Assembly (NCBI RefSeq): GCF_003605635.1
Contig: NZ_QMDW01000008.1
Coordinates: forward strand, 1-64,000
Origin: Halonotius pteroides
GTDB lineage: Archaea > Halobacteriota > Halobacteria > Halobacteriales > Haloferacaceae
Length of the DNA: 64,000 bases
Reading direction: 5' to 3'
Shown: positions 8,914-18,524 of the stretch, piece by piece
How positions within the stretch are numbered: position 1 is the stretch's first letter
Layout of the letters: each line of letters starts with the position of its first letter
The notes under the pieces: generated by a model
Database searches by the model: none
The model's input: only the letters and a program-made list of their open reading frames with translations
Told to the model about the DNA's origin: nothing
Position numbers and translations under genes: made by a program

Positions 8914-9147
8914 CGCACCGGCTGTTGGGGATGGATAGGCTTGAAGGCCACGGCACAGTGAGACACTCACCAGTGTCAGCGCTGGAAGTCGAGCGGCGAT
9001 GACGACGGGATGAAATCGAGCGGAAACCCGCCGACAGGAGCCACAAAAAGCGTGGGTTTGTCCGGTCGCAGCCACCCGGCATGGACGGTTGTCAACGGTT
9101 CCGTGTCGATAGCAACCTCCTTTACCCCGGATCACGAACGCAGGGAT

Positions 9148-10392
9148 ATGACAGCATCGTACGTCGTTATCGGTGACGGGATCGCGGGCAGCTCCGCCGC
9201 GGAGACACTCCGGGAGGAGGCCCCGGACGCCGAGATCACCGTCATCACCGAGGAGGGCGAGGCCCTCTACAACCGGATCCTCATCAAGGAGTACGCCAAG
9301 GGCAAACTCCCCGAGGCCCCCATTTCGATCCACGACGAGAGCTGGTATGCCGACCGCGATATCGACCTCCGGCTCAACACCGTCGTCACCAACATCAACC
9401 CCGACGGTCACACCGTCTCAACCCACGAGGGCGAGGCGATCGACTATGACAAGCTGCTGGTCGCCACGGGCGGCACCCCGACCCAGCTGCCGGTCGACAA
9501 CAGCGACGCCGACGGGATTCACCACTTCTGGACGTTCCAGGACGCCCGGAACATCCGCGAGCATATCGAAGCGGCCGACTCGGCAACCATCGTCGGGGCG
9601 GGTTTACTCGGCATCGACATCGCCGCGATCTGTGGGGCCCAAGAGGTCGAAGCGGACTACCTCATGCGCGGGGACTGTTGGTGGCGGTACGCCCTCACCG
9701 AGGCGGGCGCGGAGATCATGCACGACGCCATGCGGGAACGCGGCGTCACACCCGTCTTTCAGAGCGGCGTCGATCACTTCGAGACCGACGACGAAGGCCG
9801 CGTCGAGGCGACGATCGATCCCAACGGCGAACGGTTCGAGTCGGATTTCGTCGGCATCGCCATCGGCCTTAATTTCAATATCGAGCTACTACAGGATCTC
9901 GACGTTGAACAGGACGACGGCGTCGTCGTCGACGAGTATATGCGCACCAGCCTGGATGATGTGTTCGCCGCCGGCGACCTGACGCGGTACTACGACACGA
10001 TTCTCGGTGAGCACGCCCAAAACGGCTCGTGGGGGTCAGCCAAAGAGCAGGGCACCATCGCCGCGAAAAACATGATAACCCCCGAAAGCGACGCCTTCCG
10101 GTGGGTGTCGTCGTACTCGATCACCCACTTCGATTTCCCCTTCCTCTCGTTTGGCCATCCAACGATCGGCGACGAGTACGTCTCACAGGCCTACGGCGAC
10201 AACGAGTGGCGACGCGTCGCTATCAAGGACGACAAGATCGTCGGCGGCGTGCTGATCGGCGATCTCGCCCCCCAGAGCGGCTACAAGGAGCTCATGCGTG
10301 AGGAGATCCCGGTCGGCGACCAGACCGAGGCGCTGCTCAACGAGGAGTTCGAGGCCGACGACATCGCACCGGTACAGGAACAAAAGCAGTAG
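9148..10392 (+). CDS. FAD-dependent NAD(P)H oxidoreductase
   Basis: 414 residues of the pyridine-nucleotide-disulfide-oxidoreductase superfamily. The N-terminal FAD motif is GDGIAGSSAAE (residues ~8-18, the usual second Gly-X-Gly spacing kept). The NAD(P) motif VGAGLLGID lies near 148, and the second FAD-contact motif DVFAAGDLT near 270. There is no redox CxxC in the FAD domain, so it is of the nitrite-reductase-large-subunit / rubredoxin-reductase type rather than lipoamide dehydrogenase. The C-terminal domain contains a HFDFPFLSFG segment. It begins at the ATG at 9148; an upstream in-frame ATG at 9010 adds a basic, uncharacteristic stretch. The electron acceptor is unknown. Confidence 0.85.
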   Translation: MTASYVVIGDGIAGSSAAETLREEAPDAEITVITEEGEALYNRILIKEYAKGKLPEAPISIHDESWYADRDIDLRLNTVVTNINPDGHTVSTHEGEAIDYDKLLVATGGTPTQLPVDNSDADGIHHFWTFQDARNIREHIEAADSATIVGAGLLGIDIAAICGAQEVEADYLMRGDCWWRYALTEAGAEIMHDAMRERGVTPVFQSGVDHFETDDEGRVEATIDPNGERFESDFVGIAIGLNFNIELLQDLDVEQDDGVVVDEYMRTSLDDVFAAGDLTRYYDTILGEHAQNGSWGSAKEQGTIAAKNMITPESDAFRWVSSYSITHFDFPFLSFGHPTIGDEYVSQAYGDNEWRRVAIKDDKIVGGVLIGDLAPQSGYKELMREEIPVGDQTEALLNEEFEADDIAPVQEQKQ

Positions 10393-10462
10393 CGACCGCG
10401 CCGGCCAGCAGCGACAGTCGGTGAAGCGAAGCGGTTTTCGGCACCCGTAGGTTACCGCAGGT

Positions 10463-10876
10463 ATGGACGGAGGCAGCGGCGAGATGACCCTCGCATTCGA
10501 GCTTGCGGCCCTGCAATCGCTGGCGGATCCAGGGGTTGTGGTGACTGATGCCCGGCAGTGGACGGAGTATGTCGGCGTTGTCAGCGAGAAGCCGACCTAC
10601 GTCGTGACGAATTTTACCCGGAAACACCGGGTGCGACAGGATTTCTTTTCGGGGCCCCGCGGTGTCGGTGAAAGTCTTGAAAACGTCGCCGAGCAGTTCG
10701 ATACCCCTCGGCACGTCTTCGTTGGGACAGGCGAAGACGACGCGGCCATCGCCGACGACGCTGGCTGGGAGTACCTACCCCTAGAAGAGGCCGCCGAAGC
10801 CGCCGAGTGGGAACTCGCCGCGGGGTCAGCTGACAAGGATCACTTCGACAGCGAAACGCGAGACGACTGGCCGTAA
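10463..10876 (+). CDS. Conserved haloarchaeal protein, DUF7124-like
   Basis: 137 residues. The core YVGVVSEKPTYVVTNFTRKHRVRQDFFSGPRG and RHVFVGTGEDDAA is highly conserved in my memory of haloarchaeal genomes (DUF7124 family). The C-terminal tail is acidic. The basic TRKHRVRQDF patch might contact nucleic acid, but that is a guess. Stand-alone, 70 bases after the oxidoreductase gene. Confidence 0.75.
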   Translation: MDGGSGEMTLAFELAALQSLADPGVVVTDARQWTEYVGVVSEKPTYVVTNFTRKHRVRQDFFSGPRGVGESLENVAEQFDTPRHVFVGTGEDDAAIADDAGWEYLPLEEAAEAAEWELAAGSADKDHFDSETRDDWP

Positions 10877-10950
10877 TCGGCGACAGCAACGATCGGCCCA
10901 TCGGCACGACCAGAAAATATCCACATAGTAACGGCCGATGGCAGCGTGAT

Positions 10951-12021
10951 ATGCGTGCTCAGCCAACGCGGAGAGAGATCATTCGCACGGGCGGAGCCAC
11001 AGTACTCGCCGGGCTCGCTGGTTGTAGCTCATCGCTGTCGACATCATCACCGGAGACAGAAACGGACGACAACGACGAGACACAACCGGACGCACAGCCT
11101 GAGGACGACACCGAGATCTATGAGGCGACGATCGATTCGGTTGTTCTCGTTGAGACCGACGGCCAAGGAACCGGGTTCATGTACGACGACCAGCATGTCG
11201 TCACCAACGCTCATGTCGTCGGCACTGCACAGTCGGCGAGAGTCAGATTCACCGAGGGACGGTGGAGCACCGCCACGGTCGTCGGCAGCGACCCTCACAG
11301 TGATCTTGCGGTTCTCGCTGTCGATGATGTACCCGAGACAGCAAGCCCGCTGTTGTTTGCCGACGATGACCCAGCGGTGGGCCAGCAGGTGTTGGCGATC
11401 GGCAACCCATACAACCTCGACGGGACGATGACAAGCGGGATTATCAGCGGCATCGACCGCTCGATCCCCTCGCCGGCCGGCTTTGAGATCCCGGATGCGA
11501 TCCAGACCGACGCCCCGGTCAACCCCGGCAACAGCGGTGGGCCGCTGGTCGATCTCAACGGCGATGTCGTCGCCGTTATCAACGCCGGTGGCGGCGACAA
11601 CATCGGGGTCGGTATCTCGGCCGCGCTCACCCAGCGGGTCGTCCCCGAGTTGCTCGCCACCGGCGACTACGACCACGCCTACATGGGCGTCTCCTTCGAG
11701 GACGTAACGCCGACGGTCGCCCGGGTCAACGACCTGCCAGCCTCTCGTGGGCTACTCGTCGTTGGCGTTGCACCCGGTGGCCCAAGCGACGGTCGACTGC
11801 AACCAAGTAGCGAGATCACGATCGGTGACGGCGAACGCGTTCCCATCGGCGGCGACGTGATCCGCGCGGTCGACGACACCACAATCGAAACAAGCGAGGC
11901 GTTAGGGAGCTATCTTGCCTTAGAAACCAGCCCCGGTGAGACAGTTGAGGTGACGGTGCTGCGGGATGGGCGCGAACAAACGGTGCAAGTCGAGCTTGGA
12001 ACACGCCCGACTGGGCTGTAG
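10951..12021 (+). CDS. HtrA/DegP-type serine protease, lipoprotein
   Basis: 356 residues. The signal peptide has twin Arg (TRREIIRTGG) and a lipobox LAGC near residues 22-25, so it is a Tat-exported, lipid-anchored outer-face protein with a Thr/Asp-rich linker. A trypsin-like domain follows with the catalytic triad intact: His88 (TNAHVV), Asp118 (HSDLAV) and Ser195 (GNSGGPL). A single PDZ domain occupies about 240-350. This is the S1C (HtrA/Deg) protein-quality-control family acting at the cell surface. Confidence 0.9.
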   Translation: MRAQPTRREIIRTGGATVLAGLAGCSSSLSTSSPETETDDNDETQPDAQPEDDTEIYEATIDSVVLVETDGQGTGFMYDDQHVVTNAHVVGTAQSARVRFTEGRWSTATVVGSDPHSDLAVLAVDDVPETASPLLFADDDPAVGQQVLAIGNPYNLDGTMTSGIISGIDRSIPSPAGFEIPDAIQTDAPVNPGNSGGPLVDLNGDVVAVINAGGGDNIGVGISAALTQRVVPELLATGDYDHAYMGVSFEDVTPTVARVNDLPASRGLLVVGVAPGGPSDGRLQPSSEITIGDGERVPIGGDVIRAVDDTTIETSEALGSYLALETSPGETVEVTVLRDGREQTVQVELGTRPTGL

Positions 12022-12119
12022 GGAGCCAACCGCCACACAGGGTTGTGGGAAGCTACCACAACCACAGCGCAGTCACCGAGTAAACAGTGTTAACCCCCCC
12101 GACGCGGAAGCCGAGGGTA

Positions 12120-13151
12120 ATGCTCGGTGGCCTGCTGTCCGCGTCGCCGGCCGTCGCCGTCGGGATGATCGTCGTCACAACCGCGGTCATCTGGGTCGGC
12201 AGCGGCTGGCTGGAGTCATCCGCCGAACAGCTGTCGGCACACTACGGGCTGCCGCCGGTCATCCAGGGATCGATCGTCGTCGCCGTCGGCTCAAGCTTTC
12301 CGGAGCTTGCCAGCGTCGTTGTCACCGCTCGCGCCGGCGTCTTCGATATGGGCGTCGGCGGAATCGTCGGATCGGCCATCTTCAACATCCTCGTTATCCC
12401 CGCTGTGGCCGGGCTGGCGGCGACCGGGAACCTCGAAACGAACCGGGAGCTCGTTTACAAGGAAGCCCAATTCTACATGATCGCCGTCGCCGCGCTGTTG
12501 ATCACCTTCGCCCTCGGCGTGATCTATATTCCAGCCCCCGACACACCACCCCTCTCAGGACAGGTCACCCGCCCGCTGGCGATAATCCCGCTGTTGCTCT
12601 ATGGGTTGTATCTCTTCATTCAGTGGCAGGATGTCAGCGAGTACACCGGTGCGGTCGAGCTCAGCGACGCGATCGGCCGGCAGTGGGCGACGCTGGCCGG
12701 TGGGCTGCTGTTGATCCTTGTCGGCGTCGAGCAGCTTGTGGCTGCTGTTGAGTTTCTCACTCACGCCTTCGGGATCCCGGAGTTTCTGGCCGGGGTGACG
12801 GTCATCGCTGCGGTGACGAGCCTGCCGGATACGCTGGTCAGCGTGCGGGCCGCCCGCGAAGGGAGAGGGCTCACTAGTCTCGGCAACGTGTTGGGCTCAA
12901 ATACGTTTGATCTTCTCGTAGCGATCCCGATCGGGGTGTTGCTCATCGGCACCGTTTCGATCAACTTCGCCGTCGCTGTCCCGATGTTTGGCGTACTCAC
13001 GCTGGCGACCGTGCTGTTGTTTGGGTTTCTTCGAACCGATCTCTCGTTGACAACGCCGGAGGCGTACGCGCTGCTTGCCGCCTATGGGCTCTTTGTCGTG
13101 TGGGTGCTGGCGGAGACCATCGGCGTCATCAATCTCGTTGCGGCGACGTAG
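12120..13151 (+). CDS. Sodium/calcium exchanger (CaCA family)
   Basis: 343 residues with about ten membrane segments and two copies of the CaCA alpha-repeat: [11 protein letters not shown] near residue 60 and [11 protein letters not shown] near 235, plus GSAIFN and GSNTFD. These repeats carry the acidic residues that bind cation. It is of the prokaryotic YrbG type and would exchange Ca2+ for Na+ across the membrane. The start ATG at 12120 is preceded by a TTAA-containing TATA-like box 25-33 bases upstream; an in-frame start at 12087 would overlap that box. Confidence 0.88.
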   Translation: MLGGLLSASPAVAVGMIVVTTAVIWVGSGWLESSAEQLSAHYGLPPVIQGSIVVAVGSSFPELASVVVTARAGVFDMGVGGIVGSAIFNILVIPAVAGLAATGNLETNRELVYKEAQFYMIAVAALLITFALGVIYIPAPDTPPLSGQVTRPLAIIPLLLYGLYLFIQWQDVSEYTGAVELSDAIGRQWATLAGGLLLILVGVEQLVAAVEFLTHAFGIPEFLAGVTVIAAVTSLPDTLVSVRAAREGRGLTSLGNVLGSNTFDLLVAIPIGVLLIGTVSINFAVAVPMFGVLTLATVLLFGFLRTDLSLTTPEAYALLAAYGLFVVWVLAETIGVINLVAAT

Positions 13152-13239
13152 ATGGCTGCACGGTGGTCACGCTGACGGTTATGTCCGACCTGCTCAGGGC
13201 ACCGAAAGTACTAATCACACGACAGACCTAAGCGGGTTG

Positions 13240-14172
13240 ATGAGTCACCAGCTGCCCGATGTGCAGGCCACCCAGCCGGATGTGGCCGTCGGGCTCAGTC
13301 AGGTTGGCGTAACGGGTGTCGAAAAACTGGTTAAGCTTGCACGCGAGAACAAGCGGCCGATCGTCCTGATGGCCGAGTTTGAGGTTTTTGTCGATCTCCC
13401 GGGGGGTCGCAAGGGGATCGATATGAGCCGCAACATGGAGGTCATCGATGAGATCTTAGAGGAGACAACCGAAGCAGAGGCCTACCGTGTCGAGGATGTC
13501 TGTGGGGAGGCCGCCGAACGCCTGCTGTCAAAACACGACTACACCTCAACGGCGACCGTTGAGATGACCGCTGACCTCGTGACAAAAGAGGAGACGCCGG
13601 CCAGCGGGAAGCCGACTCAAAACACCGCGACGATCATCGCCAGTGCGACCGCCACCGATGACGGCACCCACGAGGAGATCGGCGCGGAGGTCACAGGGAT
13701 GACGGTCTGTCCCTGCTCACAGGGGATGTCCGAATCACGCGCCCGCGAGAGACTCCAAGAGCTCGATGTCGAACGCGAGATCATCGACAAGTTTCTCGAT
13801 ACCGTCCCCCAGCCCGGTCACTCTCAGCGCGGCCACGCGACGCTGACGATCACCAGCGAGGGCAGCCCCGACGTGGATCTCGGCGATATCATCGACATCG
13901 CCCGCGATGCGATGAGCGCGCGGATCTACAACATGGCGAAACGCCCCGACGAGGATCATATGACCTTCGCCGCCCACTCCGATGCCAAGTTCGTCGAGGA
14001 CTGTGTCCGCTCCTTGGCGGAGGGCGCCGTCGAGCAGTTCGACCAGCTGTCTGACGACGCCGTTGTCTACATCCGCCAGTCGAACGATGAATCGATCCAC
14101 CAACACAATGCCCACGCCGAACGCGAGGTCACGATCGGGCAACTTCGCGCCGAGCTGAGCGGAGCCGCCTGA
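13240..14172 (+). CDS. mptA: GTP cyclohydrolase MptA (FolE2 family)
   Basis: 310 residues. MptA opens the GTP ring to a dihydroneopterin cyclic phosphate, the first step to pterin C1 carriers and, in haloarchaea, also to archaeosine. Family signs are the start [13 protein letters not shown], the metal-site motif [13 protein letters not shown] near 162-174, and SQRGHATLT. The ATG at 13240 follows a TACTAATC TATA-like element about 30 bases upstream; the frame is open further but that part overlaps the exchanger gene. It converges with the TrmB-type gene six bases after its stop. Confidence 0.92.
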   Translation: MSHQLPDVQATQPDVAVGLSQVGVTGVEKLVKLARENKRPIVLMAEFEVFVDLPGGRKGIDMSRNMEVIDEILEETTEAEAYRVEDVCGEAAERLLSKHDYTSTATVEMTADLVTKEETPASGKPTQNTATIIASATATDDGTHEEIGAEVTGMTVCPCSQGMSESRARERLQELDVEREIIDKFLDTVPQPGHSQRGHATLTITSEGSPDVDLGDIIDIARDAMSARIYNMAKRPDEDHMTFAAHSDAKFVEDCVRSLAEGAVEQFDQLSDDAVVYIRQSNDESIHQHNAHAEREVTIGQLRAELSGAA

Positions 14173-14178
14173 GAGCGG

Positions 14179-14994
14179 TCAGTGCTGTTTTGGTAACTGG
14201 AGCGGATCAGCACGCTCCCACCGTGGTTGAAAGACCTCTCCGATGTCGGCCGCAAAGCTCCGATCCTTGAGGTCGATCATCGCAAACGCCTGCTGTGGAT
14301 CCAGCGGGTTCGGCACCTCCAAACAGACCTCAATACCGTCGATCAGCGTAAACGTCCCCTCGATTGTATCGTGTGTGCGAACAGCGTAGTTGTCGTGGTC
14401 ATTCAGCCGTGCGTCGTACGTTTCGATCGTCTCATCGGGGAGGGTAGCAATGACCGTCGGTGTGACCAGCAACTGGACGTCGACACCGCGCTCTAAGGCG
14501 GCTTCTAGCCTATCGACGACACGGCTACTTGCGTTTTGGAGGTCGAGACCGGCCGCCGGTGTGCCGCCAGCGACCTGCAGGGAGTCGTCAGCTGCGTCAA
14601 TCCGCTCGACCAGCAGTTCCAGTGTTTCTTCGGGCCCGACCGCCGCCGTCCAAAACTGGCCGTTGACCGGGGCCGTCGCCTCCAGATCGTTCATCAACGT
14701 GGCGACGGTTTCGGCATACTGCTCGGCCTGCTCGTCAAGTTCCTGTTGTTTGGCCTCCAGTAAGCGATCTAAGCCGACATCGGGCTCGACAGCAACATAC
14801 TTTTTTGGCCGGCTGGCGGCTTGACTCCGAACAAGTCGGTGTTGTTCAAGCCCGTTGAGCACATCGTAGATGCGACCCATCGGTACCTCGCTTGTTCGTG
14901 ACAGCTCCTTGGCGGTTGTCGGCCCACTCCGGAGCAGTGCACGATACGCTCGGGCTTCATACTCCGACAGCCCGAGGTCACGGAGACTTGCCAT
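14179..14994 (-). CDS. TrmB-family transcriptional regulator
   Basis: 271 residues. The N-terminal winged helix (LGLSEYEARAYRALLRSGPTTAKEL ... VPMGRIYDVLNGLEQHRLV, residues 5-60) is typical of TrmB. A coiled-coil (about 75-100) and a phospholipase-D-like ligand domain (GTPAAGLDL ... FTLIDG) follow. It is about 80 residues shorter than the sugar-sensing TrmB of haloarchaea and lacks its C-terminal sugar-binding region, so it may bind a different effector. The target genes are not evident. Confidence 0.82.
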   Translation of the reverse strand: MASLRDLGLSEYEARAYRALLRSGPTTAKELSRTSEVPMGRIYDVLNGLEQHRLVRSQAASRPKKYVAVEPDVGLDRLLEAKQQELDEQAEQYAETVATLMNDLEATAPVNGQFWTAAVGPEETLELLVERIDAADDSLQVAGGTPAAGLDLQNASSRVVDRLEAALERGVDVQLLVTPTVIATLPDETIETYDARLNDHDNYAVRTHDTIEGTFTLIDGIEVCLEVPNPLDPQQAFAMIDLKDRSFAADIGEVFQPRWERADPLQLPKQH

Positions 14995-15038
14995 AGTTCG
15001 GTGTCAGGGCGTGGTAACAAAAACGCACCGGCGGTTTA

Positions 15039-16706
15039 TTATATATCGGTATCAACGGACGCCGCGACCTGCGGCATAAGCGCTTCAGGTGTTGTTGCTA
15101 CCTCATCACTACCGCGGACACGTGCGGTTCCGGGCTCTACGTCCGCGGCATTAGGGACAACCACCGCTTCGTGGTCAGCGATCCGAAGCGCCGCACGGTG
15201 GAGATCCGAGCCGGCCGGATCGCCAACGTCGACAACGAGGTCGCCGCCGGTGAGTCGGGCGGCAACGCTGCCGTAGCCCGCGACCTGCACGCCGATGCGA
15301 TCCCACGCGCCGGCGAAGGCCTCGACGGCGTCGATGGCGGCCTCGCGGTACCGGTCTTCACCGGTAATCGCCGCGAGATCCAACAGCCCCTCGGCAAACT
15401 CCGTGCCTGTGTCGATGGGTCGCAGCGGGCGGTCACAGAGCCCGTCGCCACTGGCGGGGCCATCGCGGAACGCCGCGCCGTCGCCCAATGTTTCGAGCGC
15501 GTTGTCGGCGACAGCCGTTGCGACCGCGGTGTAGTCATCGTCACCAAGCACCTGTTGGGCGGTGCTCCATGCCGTGACAACGCGAGCAGCATCCGCAAGC
15601 AGGTCGGCCTCGCCGACCGCATCATCGGTGCGGTAATGGGTGACGACGCCGCTGTCGGTATCGATGAGGTCAGATTCAACGGCGGCAAGAATGCGCTCAG
15701 CGTACTCGCGGGCGTGGTCGTCGTCAGTGTAGGCGTAGTAGGTCAACAGGGCGTCGGCGGCGAGTGCGTTGCCGCCGGCGAAGACCGTGAGATCGGTTCG
15801 AGGGCCCGGCTGGTCGGCCCGGTCGTCGGCGTCGCCGCTGTAGTAGCTCGCGCCCTGTCCGGGGCCTTGGCTGCCGCCGATTGCGGCACCCGTCCACAGT
15901 GTGCCGGTGAGATAATCGATAGTGGCCCCGGCGGGCTCGCGGTAGGCGTCCTCGCCGGTGTACAGATAGCCGTTGGCGAAGGCGCGGACGAGTGCGGCGT
16001 TCGTCTCAAGGACTTTCTCGTGGCGAACGTCCGACCAGTCGCGCTCGGTGGCAAACCGAAAGAAGCCGCCATCGACGGTGTCATAGAGGTGTTGGGCGAT
16101 GGCATCAAGCGTCTGGCGGGCTTGCTGGGGTTCGCGTTTGAGTGCGAACTCGATGGTTCGGGGGAGCGGAAACTTGGCGTCGGTGCCCCAGCCGCCGTGG
16201 TGTGGATCGAACTGTTCGGTGAGTTGGCCGGCGATGTGTTCCTCGATCCGGCTGTCGAGGTCGTCGGCTGGCGTCGGCTCATCGGCGACGGCGCGCGGCA
16301 CTCGGCCCGCGGCCGAGCCTTTCTCATCCCACACTTGCCGGATCCGGTCGACGATGCTCCGCATCCCATCGGGCCCGAGGTAGGTCGCCCCCGTCAGAAG
16401 CTCACCGGTGGGGGTGAGGAACGCCGTCGTCGGAAACCCGCCCATGTTGTAGCGTTCCCGGACACGCGGATTGCGGTCGACATCAACCCGGATCGGCACA
16501 AAGCTATCGTTGATGTTGGCGGCGATCCGTGGCTCGCTGTAGGTACGGGCGTCCATCTCGTGGCAGGCCCCACACCACGTCGCCGACAACGACAGCAAGA
16601 TTGGGGTCTCAGTTGCGTCCGCCTCGGCAAACGCGTCGGCACCCCACGCTCGCCACTCAACCCGTGTGGACTCCGAAGCCGCCGCGGCCGCCGTCGAATC
16701 ATTCAT
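15039..16706 (-). CDS. DUF255 / thioredoxin-like protein with alpha/alpha-barrel domain
   Basis: 555 residues. The N-terminus is a thioredoxin fold of the DUF255 (YyaL/SSP411) family with WCGACHEM, giving a redox pair Cys45-Cys48, then GGFPTTAFLTP (cis-Pro loop). From ~155 it becomes an alpha/alpha-toroid with HHGGWGTDAKFPLP, a family hallmark. This family is proposed to act on sugars or as a redox enzyme, but no activity is established. It diverges from the fxsA gene with an 80-base spacer. Confidence 0.85.
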   Translation of the reverse strand: MNDSTAAAAASESTRVEWRAWGADAFAEADATETPILLSLSATWCGACHEMDARTYSEPRIAANINDSFVPIRVDVDRNPRVRERYNMGGFPTTAFLTPTGELLTGATYLGPDGMRSIVDRIRQVWDEKGSAAGRVPRAVADEPTPADDLDSRIEEHIAGQLTEQFDPHHGGWGTDAKFPLPRTIEFALKREPQQARQTLDAIAQHLYDTVDGGFFRFATERDWSDVRHEKVLETNAALVRAFANGYLYTGEDAYREPAGATIDYLTGTLWTGAAIGGSQGPGQGASYYSGDADDRADQPGPRTDLTVFAGGNALAADALLTYYAYTDDDHAREYAERILAAVESDLIDTDSGVVTHYRTDDAVGEADLLADAARVVTAWSTAQQVLGDDDYTAVATAVADNALETLGDGAAFRDGPASGDGLCDRPLRPIDTGTEFAEGLLDLAAITGEDRYREAAIDAVEAFAGAWDRIGVQVAGYGSVAARLTGGDLVVDVGDPAGSDLHRAALRIADHEAVVVPNAADVEPGTARVRGSDEVATTPEALMPQVAASVDTDI

Positions 16707-16786
16707 ACCGGTGTTCGGGTGGGCCGCTGCCTAAGCCCTTCGTCCGCGACGAAAGACGTTATCAGCGATGGCCCGCAACTGCGGGT

Positions 16787-17398
16787 ATGCGCACGCGCTC
16801 CCTGCTCGCGCTGTTGCTGTTGATCCCGCTGGTCGACGCCTTCGTGCTCGTCGCCATCGTCGGCTCAGGGTGGCTCACACCCCTCCAAACGGTCGCGTTA
16901 GTCGTCCTGACAGGGTTGATCGGCATGATCCTCGTTCGCGCGGAGGGCCGCAACACGCTGGTGCGGTTCCAACAGAAGGCCGCCGCCGGGTCGGCACCGA
17001 CCGACGAACTGCTTGACGGCGGGCTGTTGATCGCGGCGGGGGCATTTTTGCTCACGCCGGGGCTTGTCACCGACCTCATCGGGTTTCTGCTCGTGTTGCC
17101 ACCGACGCGGTACCCGATCCGGATCGCGCTCAAGCGCTGGGTGGTCGTCCCCTACATCGACAACAAGACCGACGGCTTCGCTACCGGCAACGTCTGGACG
17201 TTCGGCTTTCCTGATGGCAACGGCGACAACAGCCCATTTGGCTCCGGTGGGGTCGACGGCGGCCCTGGCGGTTCCGGCCCCGGGGCGGGCGACATCGGAG
17301 GCGATGATCCGCTTGGGGCTGAGGGGTCGACAGCGGACGACGAGGAGTACGTCGATGTCGACTTTGAGGTCAACGACGACAACAGCCGAGAGTCCTAA
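16787..17398 (+). CDS. fxsA: FxsA family membrane protein
   Basis: 203 residues. Three or four hydrophobic segments in the first 110 residues carry FxsA features: LLLLIPLVDAFVLV, the GLIGMILVRAEGRNTL loop, and GALLTPGLVTDLIGFLLVLP-like LTPGLVTDLIGF. The ~80-residue tail is Gly- and Asp-rich, acidic and unstructured, as in haloarchaeal homologues. The start is set by a TTATC element about 28 bases before the ATG at 16787; the upstream extension overlaps the divergent gene. FxsA in E. coli affects phage exclusion; the archaeal role is unknown. Confidence 0.85.
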   Translation: MRTRSLLALLLLIPLVDAFVLVAIVGSGWLTPLQTVALVVLTGLIGMILVRAEGRNTLVRFQQKAAAGSAPTDELLDGGLLIAAGAFLLTPGLVTDLIGFLLVLPPTRYPIRIALKRWVVVPYIDNKTDGFATGNVWTFGFPDGNGDNSPFGSGGVDGGPGGSGPGAGDIGGDDPLGAEGSTADDEEYVDVDFEVNDDNSRES

Positions 17399-17503
17399 CC
17401 GCCGTGTCAATGCCGGCGGCTTGTTCACCGAAACCGACTGACGGAGTCGCGGTGGCGAAAGGAAACTGTTAAACAGAGTCCCCCGTTACGAGCAGTTGCG
17501 TTG

Positions 17504-17577
17504 GGGCCGATAGCTCAGTCAGGTTGAGCGCTCGGCTGATAACCGGGAGGCCCACGGTTCAAATCCGTGTCGGCCCA
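17504..17577 (+). tRNA. tRNA-Ile (anticodon GAU)
   Basis: A full cloverleaf: acceptor GGGCCGA pairs with TCGGCCC, D arm GCTC/GAGC, anticodon stem CTCGG/CCGGG around loop CTGATAA (GAT at 17538-17540), five-base variable loop, and T arm CACGG/CCGTG with TTCAAAT. The discriminator is A. No intron and no encoded CCA. GAU reads isoleucine codons. Confidence 0.97.
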
Positions 17578-17779
17578 TTCGTTTTCCACTTGATTCTTAG
17601 CCGATTAGGAGGTCTTGTTTGAGGCTCTAAGACCACCGATATCGGCTGTTCCACACGACTCTAGTCTTCTTTGAGTGGATGAATTCAGGTACGTCCCGGA
17701 CGCAGGCTGCCGAAGTCGGTGATTCGTTGTAGCCGAGAGCCGACGAGGGCTGCTGCGACCATTCTGTCAGTAATGTATA

Positions 17780-17786
17780 TTTATAT
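17780..17786 (+). promoter_or_regulatory. TATA box of the AbrB/VapC pair
   Basis: TTTATAT, about 30 bases before the ATG at 17813, so the antitoxin message is leaderless or nearly so. The same TTTATATGCG string precedes the transducer gene at 2878. Confidence 0.55.
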
Positions 17787-17812
17787 GCGTAAGGAACGTA
17801 TTTAGCGTAAGA

Positions 17813-18082
17813 ATGGCTGTTTCAGACAACGCAACGCTCACGAGCAAGGGACAGGTGACGATTCCAAAGCGGATTCGGGAGCAGCTCGGACTCGAAGCGG
17901 GGACGGAAATCGAGTTCATCCTCGATGACGACGGGTCGCTCCGCGTCCGCCCGAAGGAACCGCCGATGGAGCGACTGCGGGCGATTCAAGACCAGCTGTC
18001 GGCCCACGAGATCGATATCGACCGGATGCGCCGTGAATCGAAGGCGGCATGGAGTTCCCATCTCACTGAGGAGAAGTCGTGA
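17813..18082 (+). CDS. AbrB/SpoVT-type antitoxin
   Basis: 89 residues. The swapped-hairpin DNA-binding domain is clear (TLTSKGQVTIPKRIREQLGL, residues 8-27). The C-terminal half is helical and would neutralise the toxin encoded next. The genes overlap by GTGA, so they are translationally coupled. Antitoxins of this kind also repress their own promoter. Confidence 0.88.
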   Translation: MAVSDNATLTSKGQVTIPKRIREQLGLEAGTEIEFILDDDGSLRVRPKEPPMERLRAIQDQLSAHEIDIDRMRRESKAAWSSHLTEEKS

Positions 18083-18495
18083 TTTTTCTGGATTCGTGGG
18101 TCTGGCTCGAATACGTCTTCGACGGCGAGAAAGCCGAGGCGGCGGAGAAAGTAATCCGGCGGGCGAACACCGACGATACTGGAGGGCTTATCGCCCCAAC
18201 GGTCATCGTAGAGGTCTCCTACCGCGTTCGGCGTGTCGAGAACGATACGACCGCCGAAGAGACTATCCATGCGATCCACGATTTCGAGCACATCGAGAGT
18301 CTACCGCTGGTCGACGAGATCGCCGAATACGCAGCCGAACTCCGGGCCAAGTGTTACAATCCCGACGAGCGAGAACTGTCGTACGCGGATGCAATCCACC
18401 TCGCCACTGCTGTCGTCCACGACGACTGTGACGTGCTCTACTCCGGCGATCCGGATTTCGCCGGTATCGACGCTATTGAGACAGTCGTCCTCTGA
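18079..18495 (+). CDS. vapC: VapC-type PIN-domain ribonuclease toxin
   Basis: 138 residues with a GTG start overlapping the antitoxin stop. The PIN-domain acids are present: Asp5 (FLDSWVW), Glu in VIVEVSYR near 49, Asp in LSYADAIHLATA near 101, and Asp in YSGDPDF near 127. PIN toxins cut RNA (often tRNA or rRNA) when released from the antitoxin. The location next to tRNA-Ile suggests possible acquisition at a tRNA gene, though no integrase or att repeat is seen. Confidence 0.87.
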   Translation: MIFLDSWVWLEYVFDGEKAEAAEKVIRRANTDDTGGLIAPTVIVEVSYRVRRVENDTTAEETIHAIHDFEHIESLPLVDEIAEYAAELRAKCYNPDERELSYADAIHLATAVVHDDCDVLYSGDPDFAGIDAIETVVL

Positions 18496-18524
18496 ACCGT
18501 TTTGAATCGACGCGAACAGTCGCT

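Noticed and set aside
15171-16823. A 550-codon plus-strand frame
   Set aside because: Antisense to the DUF255 gene, whose CxxC and family motifs are unmistakable.
17697-17763. Short minus-strand ORF after the tRNA (starts MVAAALVGSRLQ)
   Set aside because: Only about 25 codons, no promoter, no family; probably chance or a very decayed relic.
17578-17812. Integration site repeat of the tRNA-Ile 3' end
   Set aside because: No second copy of the T-arm/acceptor sequence near the toxin-antitoxin genes.
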